A stretch of 64,000 bases of DNA from contig CAJXZM010000002.1 of assembly GCA_913063125.1 (NCBI GenBank), positions 1 through 64,000 of the forward strand, read 5' to 3'. Positions within the stretch are counted from its first letter, which is position 1, and each line of letters opens with the position of its first letter. Positions 8,731 to 17,098 of this stretch are shown here, piece after piece. The notes beneath the pieces were generated by a model. That model searched no databases. It saw only the letters and a list, made by a program, of their open reading frames with translations, and was not told the origin of the DNA. A program made the position numbers and the translations under genes. Source of the DNA: an uncultured Gammaproteobacteria bacterium (GTDB lineage: Bacteria; Pseudomonadota; Gammaproteobacteria; Pseudomonadales; Ketobacteraceae).

Positions 8731-10526
8731 TACATCGTTTCCTTATCTACAGAAAACGAAGGTATATTTTTTTCGGTGTAGCTTGATAACAGAATCAGGG
8801 TGTTAACACCCGCTATACCATCCGCGTGCTCCCCCACTTGTTTTTGGAAAGCCTTCACTCTTTGTACAAGTGCATCATCGTAGTAGGAACGGCCAAGTGA
8901 CGGATGTTTTACTCCTTCATAGATATCTAATTGTTTACCTAGCCACTTAGTCATGGGCCCAATAGTGCCAGGCTTAAGTGGTGTAACGTATTGTGGGGGC
9001 TTTTTCCAAAGAACAGCAAAGTGGCCACGCCAGTGCTTGTGTAATTCGGATATGGACATCTCAACATCAGCATCATTAACGATAAGTTGAACACTTTCAT
9101 TGGTAACTGAACGAGCAACAACAAAATGCTTACCCCCATCACCATCAAATAGTGTCAATATGGCAGGCAGCCCTAGGTGGGCCACAACACCCACGCTACC
9201 TATTTTGCTCAGGCAAGTCACTCCATTAGCTTTTGCATGCTTACATGCAAAGCCATCCTGTTCGGGACGATATTGAACCCCCCATAACTTCATCAAACTT
9301 ACGTAGGATAACTGCTTACTAAGACCTCCCTTTGCAAGCAGATCATCAAAATCCAGATCTACACCCGCGCTCGCTGCGACACCTTTTTCTGCATTTTTCC
9401 TGGCACTTACCTTGACACTTTTCCCGATATTATCATCGCCAATCACATTGGTTATTAATTGAGCGCCTGATGAGATTAAGCTTGCTGGCGGCAGGTCCAC
9501 AGGGACATCTACAAGGCTTTCTTTTGAAAGGTCAACAGGTGTTTGCGTAGCGTCAATGATTTGATGTGTCGTAACTCCCTTCAAAAAAAATGCCGATAAA
9601 ACAATGCCCAATGTAAGGCAAGCAATACACAACCCTAATATTGCTATCCAGTTGTTCGACACAGCCATCGACTTAAAAAACGCTGCCTTTTCATCTTTAT
9701 GAAGAACAAGGCTTTTCCCTAAAACTTCTTTTGCTGCTTTTTGTAACAGCGAGTTTTCAACGCTTTTCTTATTCTCGGCATAAGCACCCAACAATGAACG
9801 ATCACACACCAAATTAATTACTCTAGGGATACCTTTGCTAATTGAATACAGCTTTTGAATAGCTTTCTCAGGGAATAACATTTCGGGAAACGCACAACCA
9901 GCTACAGCTAGCCTATGATAAACATAGGGGGCAATCTCTTCTTTTGTAAGTGCATCAAGATGAAACCTAGCAGTTACTCTTTGTGATAACTGACGCAATT
10001 CAGGCTTAAGGAAAATATCCTGTAATTCTGGCTGCCCCAGTAGAATTATCTGAAGCAGCTTTTTTTCATGCGTTTCCAGATTCGTTAAAAGTCGAAGTTG
10101 CTCTAGAACCGTAGGAGACAGATTTTGTGCTTCATCAATAATAATTACCGTATGTCGGCCTTTACTATGGGACCGAAGTAAACGCTGATTAATGTAATCG
10201 GTATAATCTTTTATTGATAAACTATCACCAATATAACCAATAGAAAGCTCATCACAGATAGTCTCTAATAATTGCTCTGAATCAAGCTTTGGGTTAAGAA
10301 TAAAGGCAACGTCAACATTTTCTGGGACTTGTTCTAAAAAGCATCGACAAGTTGTCGTTTTACCCGTGCCAACTTCACCCGTTAGCAGAATAAAGCCACC
10401 TTCCCGCTCCACTCCATAAATCAAATGAGCAAGCGCCTCATTGTGCTGCTTGCTCATGTAAAGATAATGAGGGTTGGGGGCAATCGAAAACGGGGCTTCC
10501 TTCAAGCCAAAATAAGACTCATACAT
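8730..10526 (-). CDS. gspA: Type II secretion ATPase GspA (ExeA)
   Basis: A 598-residue GspA/ExeA. The cytoplasmic AAA+ domain begins MYESYFGLKEAPFSIAPNP, has Walker A GEVGTGKTT at about 45-53 and Walker B VIIIDEAQN near 132-140. One membrane helix follows at about 290-312. The periplasmic part has a C39-peptidase-like domain (about 400-505, LWGVQYRP to FAVLWKKP). It ends in a peptidoglycan-binding domain (about 510-590, with VQRVKAFQKQVG and DGIAG). With GspB it helps place the secretin across the cell wall. It ends at gspB with a 1-base overlap and follows gspM by 12 bp. Length and domain order are those of the family. Confidence 0.93.
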   Translation of the reverse strand: MYESYFGLKEAPFSIAPNPHYLYMSKQHNEALAHLIYGVEREGGFILLTGEVGTGKTTTCRCFLEQVPENVDVAFILNPKLDSEQLLETICDELSIGYIGDSLSIKDYTDYINQRLLRSHSKGRHTVIIIDEAQNLSPTVLEQLRLLTNLETHEKKLLQIILLGQPELQDIFLKPELRQLSQRVTARFHLDALTKEEIAPYVYHRLAVAGCAFPEMLFPEKAIQKLYSISKGIPRVINLVCDRSLLGAYAENKKSVENSLLQKAAKEVLGKSLVLHKDEKAAFFKSMAVSNNWIAILGLCIACLTLGIVLSAFFLKGVTTHQIIDATQTPVDLSKESLVDVPVDLPPASLISSGAQLITNVIGDDNIGKSVKVSARKNAEKGVAASAGVDLDFDDLLAKGGLSKQLSYVSLMKLWGVQYRPEQDGFACKHAKANGVTCLSKIGSVGVVAHLGLPAILTLFDGDGGKHFVVARSVTNESVQLIVNDADVEMSISELHKHWRGHFAVLWKKPPQYVTPLKPGTIGPMTKWLGKQLDIYEGVKHPSLGRSYYDDALVQRVKAFQKQVGEHADGIAGVNTLILLSSYTEKNIPSFSVDKETM

Positions 10527-10538
10527 ATTAAATTGCTA

Positions 10539-11066
10539 CTATCCCTTAAACACAACTTTCGCATTAATAATCCCAACATCCTTCTGAGAATCAATTGAGA
10601 TATTGATAACACTGACGGCGTTACTGGATTCTAGAGTATTTAACCAACGAACCAAACTGTTAAAAGGGATATCCTCAACCCACACCCTAAGCTTGTCATC
10701 TCCTTCAGGCTCATAGCGTTTTAAAGGAACTTGGAAACGCCCTGACGTTTGGTTAATGAGGGCTAGCAACGATTGTCCTGGCCTCCGCTTTTTTGTTTTA
10801 CTACCAGAGCCTGAAATACTCTTCGCACGATGCTCGTTGCTCTTCATCCATTGCAGTAACTCTTGCTTGCCTTTCAATGTGAGCTGGGCTTGCTCAACAG
10901 CGTTAAAGGCGGGTTTAACCACCAAAAAGAAACCAATGACGATAACAAGAAAAACCACAAGGCTGTTCAACATAATACGATCTCTTGGCGAGACCAATTC
11001 GTACTGACGCCTTAACTCTCGTACCTTTATGTTGATAGAATCAAGTGCTGAAGGAGTATTTGGCAT
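10539..11066 (-). CDS. gspM: Type II secretion inner-membrane protein GspM
   Basis: A 175-residue bitopic protein of the T2SS assembly platform. It has a short cytoplasmic N-terminus, one membrane helix at about 31-52 (LNSLVVFLVIVIGFFLVVKP), and a periplasmic ferredoxin-like domain ending VSVINISIDSQKDVGIINAKVVF. The motif YELVSPRDRIML before the helix is typical of GspM. It pairs with GspL. The ATG overlaps the gspL stop by one base. It is followed by gspA rather than the gspN or gspO often found here. Confidence 0.88.
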   Translation of the reverse strand: MPNTPSALDSINIKVRELRRQYELVSPRDRIMLNSLVVFLVIVIGFFLVVKPAFNAVEQAQLTLKGKQELLQWMKSNEHRAKSISGSGSKTKKRRPGQSLLALINQTSGRFQVPLKRYEPEGDDKLRVWVEDIPFNSLVRWLNTLESSNAVSVINISIDSQKDVGIINAKVVFKG

Positions 11067-12496
11067 TATGATGCACTCCTTACATTAACGCGGGCTTTGA
11101 CTTTGTCGCCATCTTGACTGGCCCTAGCAATTTCTACATCAAGCTGTAATGTTTCAAGTGCCTTCTTTAATTTATCCAAGTCATCAAATCCTGGTGCCGT
11201 ACAGTCAATTTTTAATTGGCCCTGTACCTGATCAAAAGAAATCCTCAATGGGTTAATGACTTGAGATTTCTTGGCTCGATTCATTTCGTTCATCTTTTCA
11301 CCCACCTGAGCAAGCAGAGGCAAAAAACCAGTACCTTCGCTCCCTGACTTTGCATTCATCAAGTGACTTTTCATTTGCTTGCGCACATCAAACACGCGTT
11401 TATCACGAGGAAAATATTTTCTATAAAGCGCCTTCGCTTCGGTATCTGCCTGTAATGCCTGCTGTTCAAGCTTTGACGCTTGAACGTATTGAAATCCAAC
11501 AAACAAACACATAAAAATGGACAATAAGACTGCGGTTGGCTTCCAGTTAAATAAACTAGGAGCACGTTTAGGAATAGGCTTATAGGGACCGATAAGTAAA
11601 TTGCATTGTTTAAGACTGTCGCCATCCACGTTGTCACAGAGATAAACAAACTCTGTTGATTCGATATGTTGTAAATCTAGCGCTGTTTCAATATCGACCA
11701 AATGACTAGTGATTTGGGTTTTGAGCCAATTTTCGAAATTATCGCTTTTGAATTCCTGAGTAACAAACACCTTAAATGCACCCGGCACAGGAGCCTTATG
11801 GCCCTCTTCGCCGGTATCAGGAAATAAGGCATTAAGTAATATGGGTAGAGCATCTAATTCTATCGACAACGCCTGATACTTGGATGTACGGGTGATCAGC
11901 TGATGTCCATCGGTTACAAACACCCACTCGCTATCATTGGCAGGTAAACACAGCATATCGGGAATAATCGCAGTGAGTGAAAGCCCCGCCCTATCAAATT
12001 CACTGACGATTGTTTCAATAACTGACTTGCGAATGGACAAAACACCGACATTGCCTTCGCTATCTCGCTCTCCAGGGGTGAAATGTAGATCTTCTACATC
12101 CTCCCCTATATTGTCTTCCAGCATAAAAGGCAATGCTTGTGCGATATGCCGTGTTTGCTTTGACGGAATATTAACCGTTGTCGAGAAGACGTGGGAGCCT
12201 TGAAGAATAAGTACCACATCAAGCCCAAACAAGCCGCCCCTGGCGTCAAGCAAGAAATCAAAGGCCTCATCAATAGAGCCCGTAGTAGCATCATCATTAA
12301 CAACGCCATCAGGTGCTAGTAACCACTGCACTTGGGCTTCCGAGACTATTTCATCGGAATCGCCTGTTTCAGAGGTTTCCTGATCATCAGAAATAACGCC
12401 CGCGTCATCATTATTCAGGATGCTTGTAAGGTGCTGCCCTTCTAACAGTGACTGAAGTGCTTCATCTTTAAGCTGTAAATATAGGGTATCTTTCAC
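11066..12496 (-). CDS. gspL: Type II secretion protein GspL
   Basis: A 476-residue T2SS platform protein that binds the GspE ATPase through its cytoplasmic domain and GspM through its periplasmic domain. The N-terminal region has the actin-like GspL fold (QTRHIAQALPFMLEDNI and KSVIETIVSEFDRAGLS are recognisable). A membrane helix lies at about 318-336. The periplasmic ferredoxin-like domain is at the C-terminus. An Asp/Glu-rich insertion at about 28-52 (NNDDAGVISDDQETSETGD) is unusual. The start is GTG at 12496. It lies 53 bp after gspK and overlaps gspM by one base. Confidence 0.9.
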   Translation of the reverse strand: MKDTLYLQLKDEALQSLLEGQHLTSILNNDDAGVISDDQETSETGDSDEIVSEAQVQWLLAPDGVVNDDATTGSIDEAFDFLLDARGGLFGLDVVLILQGSHVFSTTVNIPSKQTRHIAQALPFMLEDNIGEDVEDLHFTPGERDSEGNVGVLSIRKSVIETIVSEFDRAGLSLTAIIPDMLCLPANDSEWVFVTDGHQLITRTSKYQALSIELDALPILLNALFPDTGEEGHKAPVPGAFKVFVTQEFKSDNFENWLKTQITSHLVDIETALDLQHIESTEFVYLCDNVDGDSLKQCNLLIGPYKPIPKRAPSLFNWKPTAVLLSIFMCLFVGFQYVQASKLEQQALQADTEAKALYRKYFPRDKRVFDVRKQMKSHLMNAKSGSEGTGFLPLLAQVGEKMNEMNRAKKSQVINPLRISFDQVQGQLKIDCTAPGFDDLDKLKKALETLQLDVEIARASQDGDKVKARVNVRSAS

Positions 12497-12549
12497 GATA
12501 GCTTTTATCTTTTGTTTGTGTTTTCAGTAGTATAAGCCAGCTTGTGTAT

Positions 12550-13617
12550 TTAAACACCGCTAAATGGGTCTAAATGCTTACGGAGTATAACTTTTACTTT
12601 GACGTCGGGGACAGTATTGCCTGATCGATATAAGACAGAGTGCATGTGTATTGTTCGTTTATCTATAGTTGCCTTGGCCTTTAACAGGAAAAAATTGGAA
12701 TCGATACTAAGGTCAGTAAGTATAGGAATAGGCGTACAGCCAGTCATTACTAGACCTTTACTGACGTCAACAAAATCGTTTAGATCCCCTGCTTTTTCAT
12801 ATCCACCCGCTAATTGTATAGGAGCTATTATACTCGCATCTAGGCAATAGGCTCTTAACGTTTCATCTGTAGCTGTATTAACATTTAATGTCGCTCCGGG
12901 CGGCAATAACGCCACATGTGGAGCCAATACCTCTAGATCCTCTCTTGTAATTCCAGAAATAAGCATAAGTTCACTTAGGTCCACCAAAACTCGGTCTGCC
13001 GCGGTATAGGCCGGGTCTTGAAGTAAATACTCCTGATCTTCACGTCCATCAGTTCCCGGGGATTTATTACTATCAAGCCAATCGATGACTCTATCAGTAA
13101 TAGAAGCTGGGGTTATGTTACTGGAACTATCCACTGGAATGGACAAATTCCCAAGCAAACTCTCAAACTGCTCTCTAGCACCTCCTGCACCTCCTGCACC
13201 TCCTGTACCTCCTGTACCTCCTGTACCTCCTGTACCTCCTGTACCTCCTGTACCTCCTGCATTCCATAACCGGTTTATATTGAACCTTCCCTGCAAATCT
13301 GCAATTTCTCCTTCTATTATGCCTTGACCTAAAGTTGTCTGGACAGGAGTAGTCCACCTCTCTTTTAAGTTATCATAAATTTTTGTCTTTTTTATATCGG
13401 ACAACAAATCTTCAGCAAGAACATACTGAGCTAGGGACTCTGCACTCTTAACATTTTCCTCGGATTGGCTTAGGGCAAGCAATGTTCCAGTTCGAGTAAT
13501 ATCAATCCGTTGACGATACGTCATTTCAACCGCAAGATACGTAGCAACAGCGACTAGCATAAGAACCGTAATGATCACTGTTCCTTTTTGACCGGCCTTA
13601 ATATTTAGATAGATCAT
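12550..13617 (-). CDS. gspK: Type II secretion minor pseudopilin GspK, with Gly-rich tandem repeat
   Basis: A 355-residue minor pseudopilin that caps the pseudopilus tip with GspI and GspJ. The N-terminal helix KGTVIITVLMLVAVATYLAVE replaces the usual pilin FTLIE, as is normal for GspK. The large inserted domain typical of GspK follows, with ADRVLVDLSELMLI and GATLNVNTATDE. Nine 9-bp units at 13181-13261 encode (GGT)6(GGA)3 right after FNINRLWNAG, adding a 27-residue glycine linker within the pseudopilin domain. The start is 1 bp after the gspJ stop. The family call is firm. The glycine tract is odd for the family. Confidence 0.92.
   Translation of the reverse strand: MIYLNIKAGQKGTVIITVLMLVAVATYLAVEMTYRQRIDITRTGTLLALSQSEENVKSAESLAQYVLAEDLLSDIKKTKIYDNLKERWTTPVQTTLGQGIIEGEIADLQGRFNINRLWNAGGTGGTGGTGGTGGTGGTGGAGGAGGAREQFESLLGNLSIPVDSSSNITPASITDRVIDWLDSNKSPGTDGREDQEYLLQDPAYTAADRVLVDLSELMLISGITREDLEVLAPHVALLPPGATLNVNTATDETLRAYCLDASIIAPIQLAGGYEKAGDLNDFVDVSKGLVMTGCTPIPILTDLSIDSNFFLLKAKATIDKRTIHMHSVLYRSGNTVPDVKVKVILRKHLDPFSGV
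13181..13261. repeat. 9-bp tandem repeat inside gspK
   Basis: Nine head-to-tail copies of CCTCCTGNA. Two copies end GCA, six end GTA and one ends GCA. On the minus strand they encode Gly-Gly-Thr or Gly-Gly-Ala. The unit is a multiple of three, so copy-number change would alter linker length without breaking the frame. Confidence 0.95.
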
Positions 13618-13618
13618 T

Positions 13619-14323
13619 TTAGCAACGAACCTCGTCTAGCACCGCATCATAGCCGGATAAAACGGAATACTTCCTAGATATTTCACCATAATCCGATGTT
13701 TTAATTTTCATTTCAATAATATCGGGTAATCGAATATCGTTCTCTTCAAAAAAACCACAAGGTATTGCGCCTGAATAAAGAGATATAGTTAACGGTGGCC
13801 ACTGAGCTGTATCTTTAAGTTTGTCTGAATCTTCAAAATAGAAGATAAAAGATAATTCCTCAACGTCAGTTAACAAAACTAATTCTCTGCTTAAACTATC
13901 TGGTGCTCTATCTAAAACATACCAGTAGTTTCGTTTAAGAACCCCCTCCTCTAACGTATAGGACACTCTCTGCAACTCACTTCTCTTTCTCGCCAGAAAA
14001 GGTGGGCTATTCCAACCGCTTCGGGTGAATTCTATCGCATCCCCGTCAGACGTTAGCGCATCCAATGGATTATCAGAATCAAACTCATCAGTTACAGGGC
14101 GAGGAATAATAAAACTGAGATCTTTATGGATAAACGAAAATGCTCGTTGTAATTCAGCAAGCCTCTTTGAGTCTCTATCCGTGATCTCCTTAACTTTACT
14201 GAAATTATTAAATACCAAATACATTCCGCCTGCCATAATGGAAAAAATGGCCATCGAAACCAAGAGTTCAATGAGGGTGAACCCTTTAAATTTATATGGT
14301 GTGAGAGTTCTAATATAATTCAT
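13619..14323 (-). CDS. gspJ: Type II secretion minor pseudopilin GspJ
   Basis: A 234-residue minor pseudopilin. The prepilin motif KFKGFTLIELLVSMAIFS has the GspO cleavage site G|FTLIE with Glu at +5, followed by the membrane helix. RLAELQRAFSFIHKDLSFIIPR is the typical GspJ alpha region. The C-terminal half holds SLYSGAIPCGFFEENDIRLP. I use the ATG at 14323, one base after the gspI stop. A TTG 30 bases upstream would overlap gspI and has no ribosome-binding site. It forms the tip complex with GspI and GspK. Confidence 0.9.
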   Translation of the reverse strand: MNYIRTLTPYKFKGFTLIELLVSMAIFSIMAGGMYLVFNNFSKVKEITDRDSKRLAELQRAFSFIHKDLSFIIPRPVTDEFDSDNPLDALTSDGDAIEFTRSGWNSPPFLARKRSELQRVSYTLEEGVLKRNYWYVLDRAPDSLSRELVLLTDVEELSFIFYFEDSDKLKDTAQWPPLTISLYSGAIPCGFFEENDIRLPDIIEMKIKTSDYGEISRKYSVLSGYDAVLDEVRC

Positions 14324-14324
14324 A

Positions 14325-14732
14325 CTATTTTTTAGCCACAAAAGCGGTTTCAAGTATCGCTAAAGCGCCTGAATCCTCATCTCCATCGTCCTTTTTTATC
14401 TCGATAAACACCTTAATTAAAGCACCTTGAAGTGTTTTTTCCCCTGATGTCTCAACAAGCCAATCTCTTTCCGCAAACTTTACTTTATCAACACGTTTTG
14501 CTGTTGATGGAACCGATTTGTTCAAGTTATACGCAGCTTTTAACTCGACCAGCTTATTCTGCGCAACCCAGGTTGCCATCGTTTTATCTTTAAGTCGTCC
14601 CGCATTATTAATATTGGCTTGAAAAGTGCCCGTTAATGCTGTTACTGATATAGCAAAAATGGCAAGTGCCACCAACACTTCAATTAAAGTAAAACCTTTA
14701 CTGCTAGGTTCAAAGCGAAAATTAGAAGTCAT
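14325..14732 (-). CDS. gspI: Type II secretion minor pseudopilin GspI
   Basis: A 135-residue minor pseudopilin. The prepilin site is SSKGFTLIEVLVALAIFA, followed by ATWVAQNKLVELKAAYNL, the hallmark GspI helix (the family pattern is A-x-x-x-A-x-N-K-L-x-E). I chose the ATG at 14732, although a GTG nine bases earlier is also possible. The gene overlaps the gspH 3' end by 11 bases, implying coupled translation. GspI nucleates the GspI-J-K tip complex of the pseudopilus. Confidence 0.9.
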   Translation of the reverse strand: MTSNFRFEPSSKGFTLIEVLVALAIFAISVTALTGTFQANINNAGRLKDKTMATWVAQNKLVELKAAYNLNKSVPSTAKRVDKVKFAERDWLVETSGEKTLQGALIKVFIEIKKDDGDEDSGALAILETAFVAKK

Positions 14733-15414
14733 TGTCGTCACCGAAATCTATTTTAACGCGCCCCAGGTCATCACCTTTAACAACCAACATAACTGAACTA
14801 TCGTCCGCTAAAAAAAACTCAGCGACAAATGGCGTCATTTCTCCGCTGGAAAGGATATAAACCGATGGTTCATACGTTGTATCTTCTTCGATATCTGGGC
14901 CTATCTCATCAAGATTTAAATTTGTCTTTGTAAGCTCTGTTTCGCCGTTTGTAGTTTGGTTGGTACCAATTTTGACAAATTCACTTTCTTCTAATTCCAA
15001 TAAGAAGCGAACCCCTTCAGGCAACTCATAACTACGGAAGGTGTTGTCGTTATCAACCAATACCCACTTAGGTTTAGGTGGGGTCGGAGGCGTTGCCGAA
15101 GGAGGGGTGATAGGCGCAGTAGAAGGTGCAGCAGTTTCATCTGTTTCCTCTCTCCACCAACGAACAAACTGATATCCATCTTCCGTGGCGACAATACCCA
15201 GTTCTTGTTGCTGAAAAGAAGCCTCATCAACCGCCAGTGAGACGACGGCAACAAATCGTTGAGCTTCATTCTTTAAATTTCTTGCGGGGTCATTCGAAGT
15301 GACATTAAGCGCAGTTAGCGCGGTCATAATGCCAATAATAATGATCACCACCATTATTTCGATTAACGTGAATCCCTTTGAATGTGAATTCACTATTAAT
15401 GGTGATGATCTCAT
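14722..15414 (-). CDS. gspH: Type II secretion minor pseudopilin GspH
   Basis: A 230-residue minor pseudopilin. The prepilin site SHSKGFTLIEIMVVIIIIG is at about residues 11-29, followed by LKNEAQRFVAVVSLAVDEA, the conserved GspH alpha helix. A Thr/Pro-rich insert (about residues 92-115) splits the beta domain and is longer than usual. Most GspH proteins are 160-190 residues, so this one is large. It sits 2 bp after gspG and overlaps gspI. It links the tip complex to the GspG shaft. Confidence 0.88.
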   Translation of the reverse strand: MRSSPLIVNSHSKGFTLIEIMVVIIIIGIMTALTALNVTSNDPARNLKNEAQRFVAVVSLAVDEASFQQQELGIVATEDGYQFVRWWREETDETAAPSTAPITPPSATPPTPPKPKWVLVDNDNTFRSYELPEGVRFLLELEESEFVKIGTNQTTNGETELTKTNLNLDEIGPDIEEDTTYEPSVYILSSGEMTPFVAEFFLADDSSVMLVVKGDDLGRVKIDFGDDNDF

Positions 15415-15416
15415 GT

Positions 15417-15860
15417 TTAAAGGTCGGCCAAGGTTATATCTGTGCTAGCACCCTCTCCACCCTCATTGCCATCCGCTCCTAACGAATACAATTCGAACGG
15501 TTCACCGTTGGTTCCTGGGCTAATATAACCATAAGGCCGTCTCCATGGATCCAGTGGCTCTTTCTTTATATAGCCATTTGAAGGCCAACCTCTAGCATTT
15601 TCAGGTTTGTTAACCAGCGCATCCAGCCCCATATCAGTCGTTGGGTAGGTGTAATTATCAAGCTTAAATAAATCTAGAGCCTGCGAAATAGTTGAAAGGT
15701 CTGTTCGCGCAGCTTGAACGCGAGATTTATCAACATTATCAAAAACGTTTACGGCAACTAGCCCAGCTAACACGCCTAAAATGACCACCACGACCATAAT
15801 TTCGATTAATGTAAAACCCGCACTTCGTTTTGGTACCGCGGTGTAGTTAACTCTTTTCAT
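15417..15860 (-). CDS. gspG: Type II secretion major pseudopilin GspG
   Basis: A 147-residue major pseudopilin that builds the secretion piston. The prepilin site is KRSAGFTLIEIMVVVVILG. The strongly conserved GspG body follows: LDLFKLDNYTYPTTDMGLDAL, then PLDPWRRPYGYISPG and ELYSLGADG. The acidic C-terminal loop (GADGNEGG) holds the calcium ligands known in the family. It lies 20 bp after gspF and 2 bp before gspH. Confidence 0.96.
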   Translation of the reverse strand: MKRVNYTAVPKRSAGFTLIEIMVVVVILGVLAGLVAVNVFDNVDKSRVQAARTDLSTISQALDLFKLDNYTYPTTDMGLDALVNKPENARGWPSNGYIKKEPLDPWRRPYGYISPGTNGEPFELYSLGADGNEGGEGASTDITLADL

Positions 15861-15880
15861 TGTTGCTCTTTCCTTTTTGC

Positions 15881-17095
15881 TTATCCAATAGAACTATTCA
15901 TATTAATTACTGGGAGCATTATGGACAATACGATAACCATCACCACCCCACCCATCACTACTAACATTAGCGGCTCAAACAAGCTAACGATTGTACTGAC
16001 AAGGTCTTCTAATTCTCTCTCCTGGTTATCTGCAGCACGGCCTAACATACTGTCTAACTCGCCGCTGCTTTCACCGCTAGCTACCATTTGCATCATCATT
16101 GGTGGAAAATACCCACTTTGATCTAATGAATTAAATAAAGTAGCACCTTCTTTTAGCTTCTCAGCACCTTCTATGACAGCTTCTCGGATGCATAAGTTTC
16201 CAGAAACCTGTCCCGATATGCGCAAAGCTTCAACAAGAGGCACCCCGCTTTTTGACAATATACTTAACGTACTGATAACTCGAGCAGCATTAAAGCCTCG
16301 GTTGATTTTTCCGATAAGTGGAACTTTAAGGATTTTAACGTGAACCTTGTATTTAAATTTCTCGTTTTGCATTGCTTTTTGAAAGGCTACCACTGCTGCT
16401 GCAATCAAAAGCCCTAAAGCCCACCACCAACTCTGGAGAAATTCACTTGACGATATCATTGCCTGCGTTAATGCAGGCAATTCTTGGTCAGAACCTTCAA
16501 ATATACCCACAATTTTTGGCACAACAAACGTTAACATACCTACAACGATTAAAATGCTAAAGATAACAAGCACAACGGGATAAATCATTGCTCCCTGGAT
16601 TTTTTTACGGGTTTGGTAACGACTCTCTGTGTAGTCCGCTAACTGTTCTAACACTAGGTCCAAATGGCCAGAATGTTCACCTGCTGCTACCGTTGCTCGA
16701 TATAAGTCAGGAAATGCCTTGGGGTATTCCGTTAGCGCTTGTGCTAACGAGTGGCCTTCCACGACCTTGGAGCGAATCGCCATCATCATACTAATGACCT
16801 TAGGCTTTTCACTTTGTTTTGACACTGCTTTTAATGTTTCTTCTAAGGGGATACCAGCCTGCAACAGGGTTGCCAATTGACGGGTCAGCAACGCAAGATC
16901 TGAGGCACTAATCGTGCCTTTATTCGATGCTTTAACGCCCTTTACTGAGGATTTCTGAACGGTTGGTTCTACCGCGAGCGGCACAAAGCCTTTTTCCTTT
17001 AACTGCTGGCGCACTTGTCGAGGGCTATCGCCTTCAAGTACACCTTTTTTCTGCTTGCCATTGCTATCAAGGGCTGTGTAATCAAATGCTGGCAA
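15881..17095 (-). CDS. gspF: Type II secretion inner-membrane protein GspF
   Basis: A 404-residue polytopic platform protein with the usual GspF length. The N-terminus MPAFDYTALDSNGKQKKGV is typical. Two repeated GspF domains are visible: LTRQLATLLQAGIPLEETL (about 69-87) and ISTLSILSKSGVPLVEALR (about 272-290). Three hydrophobic segments lie near 170-190, 222-240 and 375-397. It sits 3 bp after gspE. It connects the ATPase GspE to the pseudopilus. Confidence 0.95.
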   Translation of the reverse strand: MPAFDYTALDSNGKQKKGVLEGDSPRQVRQQLKEKGFVPLAVEPTVQKSSVKGVKASNKGTISASDLALLTRQLATLLQAGIPLEETLKAVSKQSEKPKVISMMMAIRSKVVEGHSLAQALTEYPKAFPDLYRATVAAGEHSGHLDLVLEQLADYTESRYQTRKKIQGAMIYPVVLVIFSILIVVGMLTFVVPKIVGIFEGSDQELPALTQAMISSSEFLQSWWWALGLLIAAAVVAFQKAMQNEKFKYKVHVKILKVPLIGKINRGFNAARVISTLSILSKSGVPLVEALRISGQVSGNLCIREAVIEGAEKLKEGATLFNSLDQSGYFPPMMMQMVASGESSGELDSMLGRAADNQERELEDLVSTIVSLFEPLMLVVMGGVVMVIVLSIMLPVINMNSSIG

Positions 17096-17098
17096 GTT

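Noticed and set aside
13085-13327. Plus-strand Pro-Val-rich frame opposite gspK
   Set aside because: It is the antisense reading of the 9-bp repeat. gspK on the minus strand is well supported.
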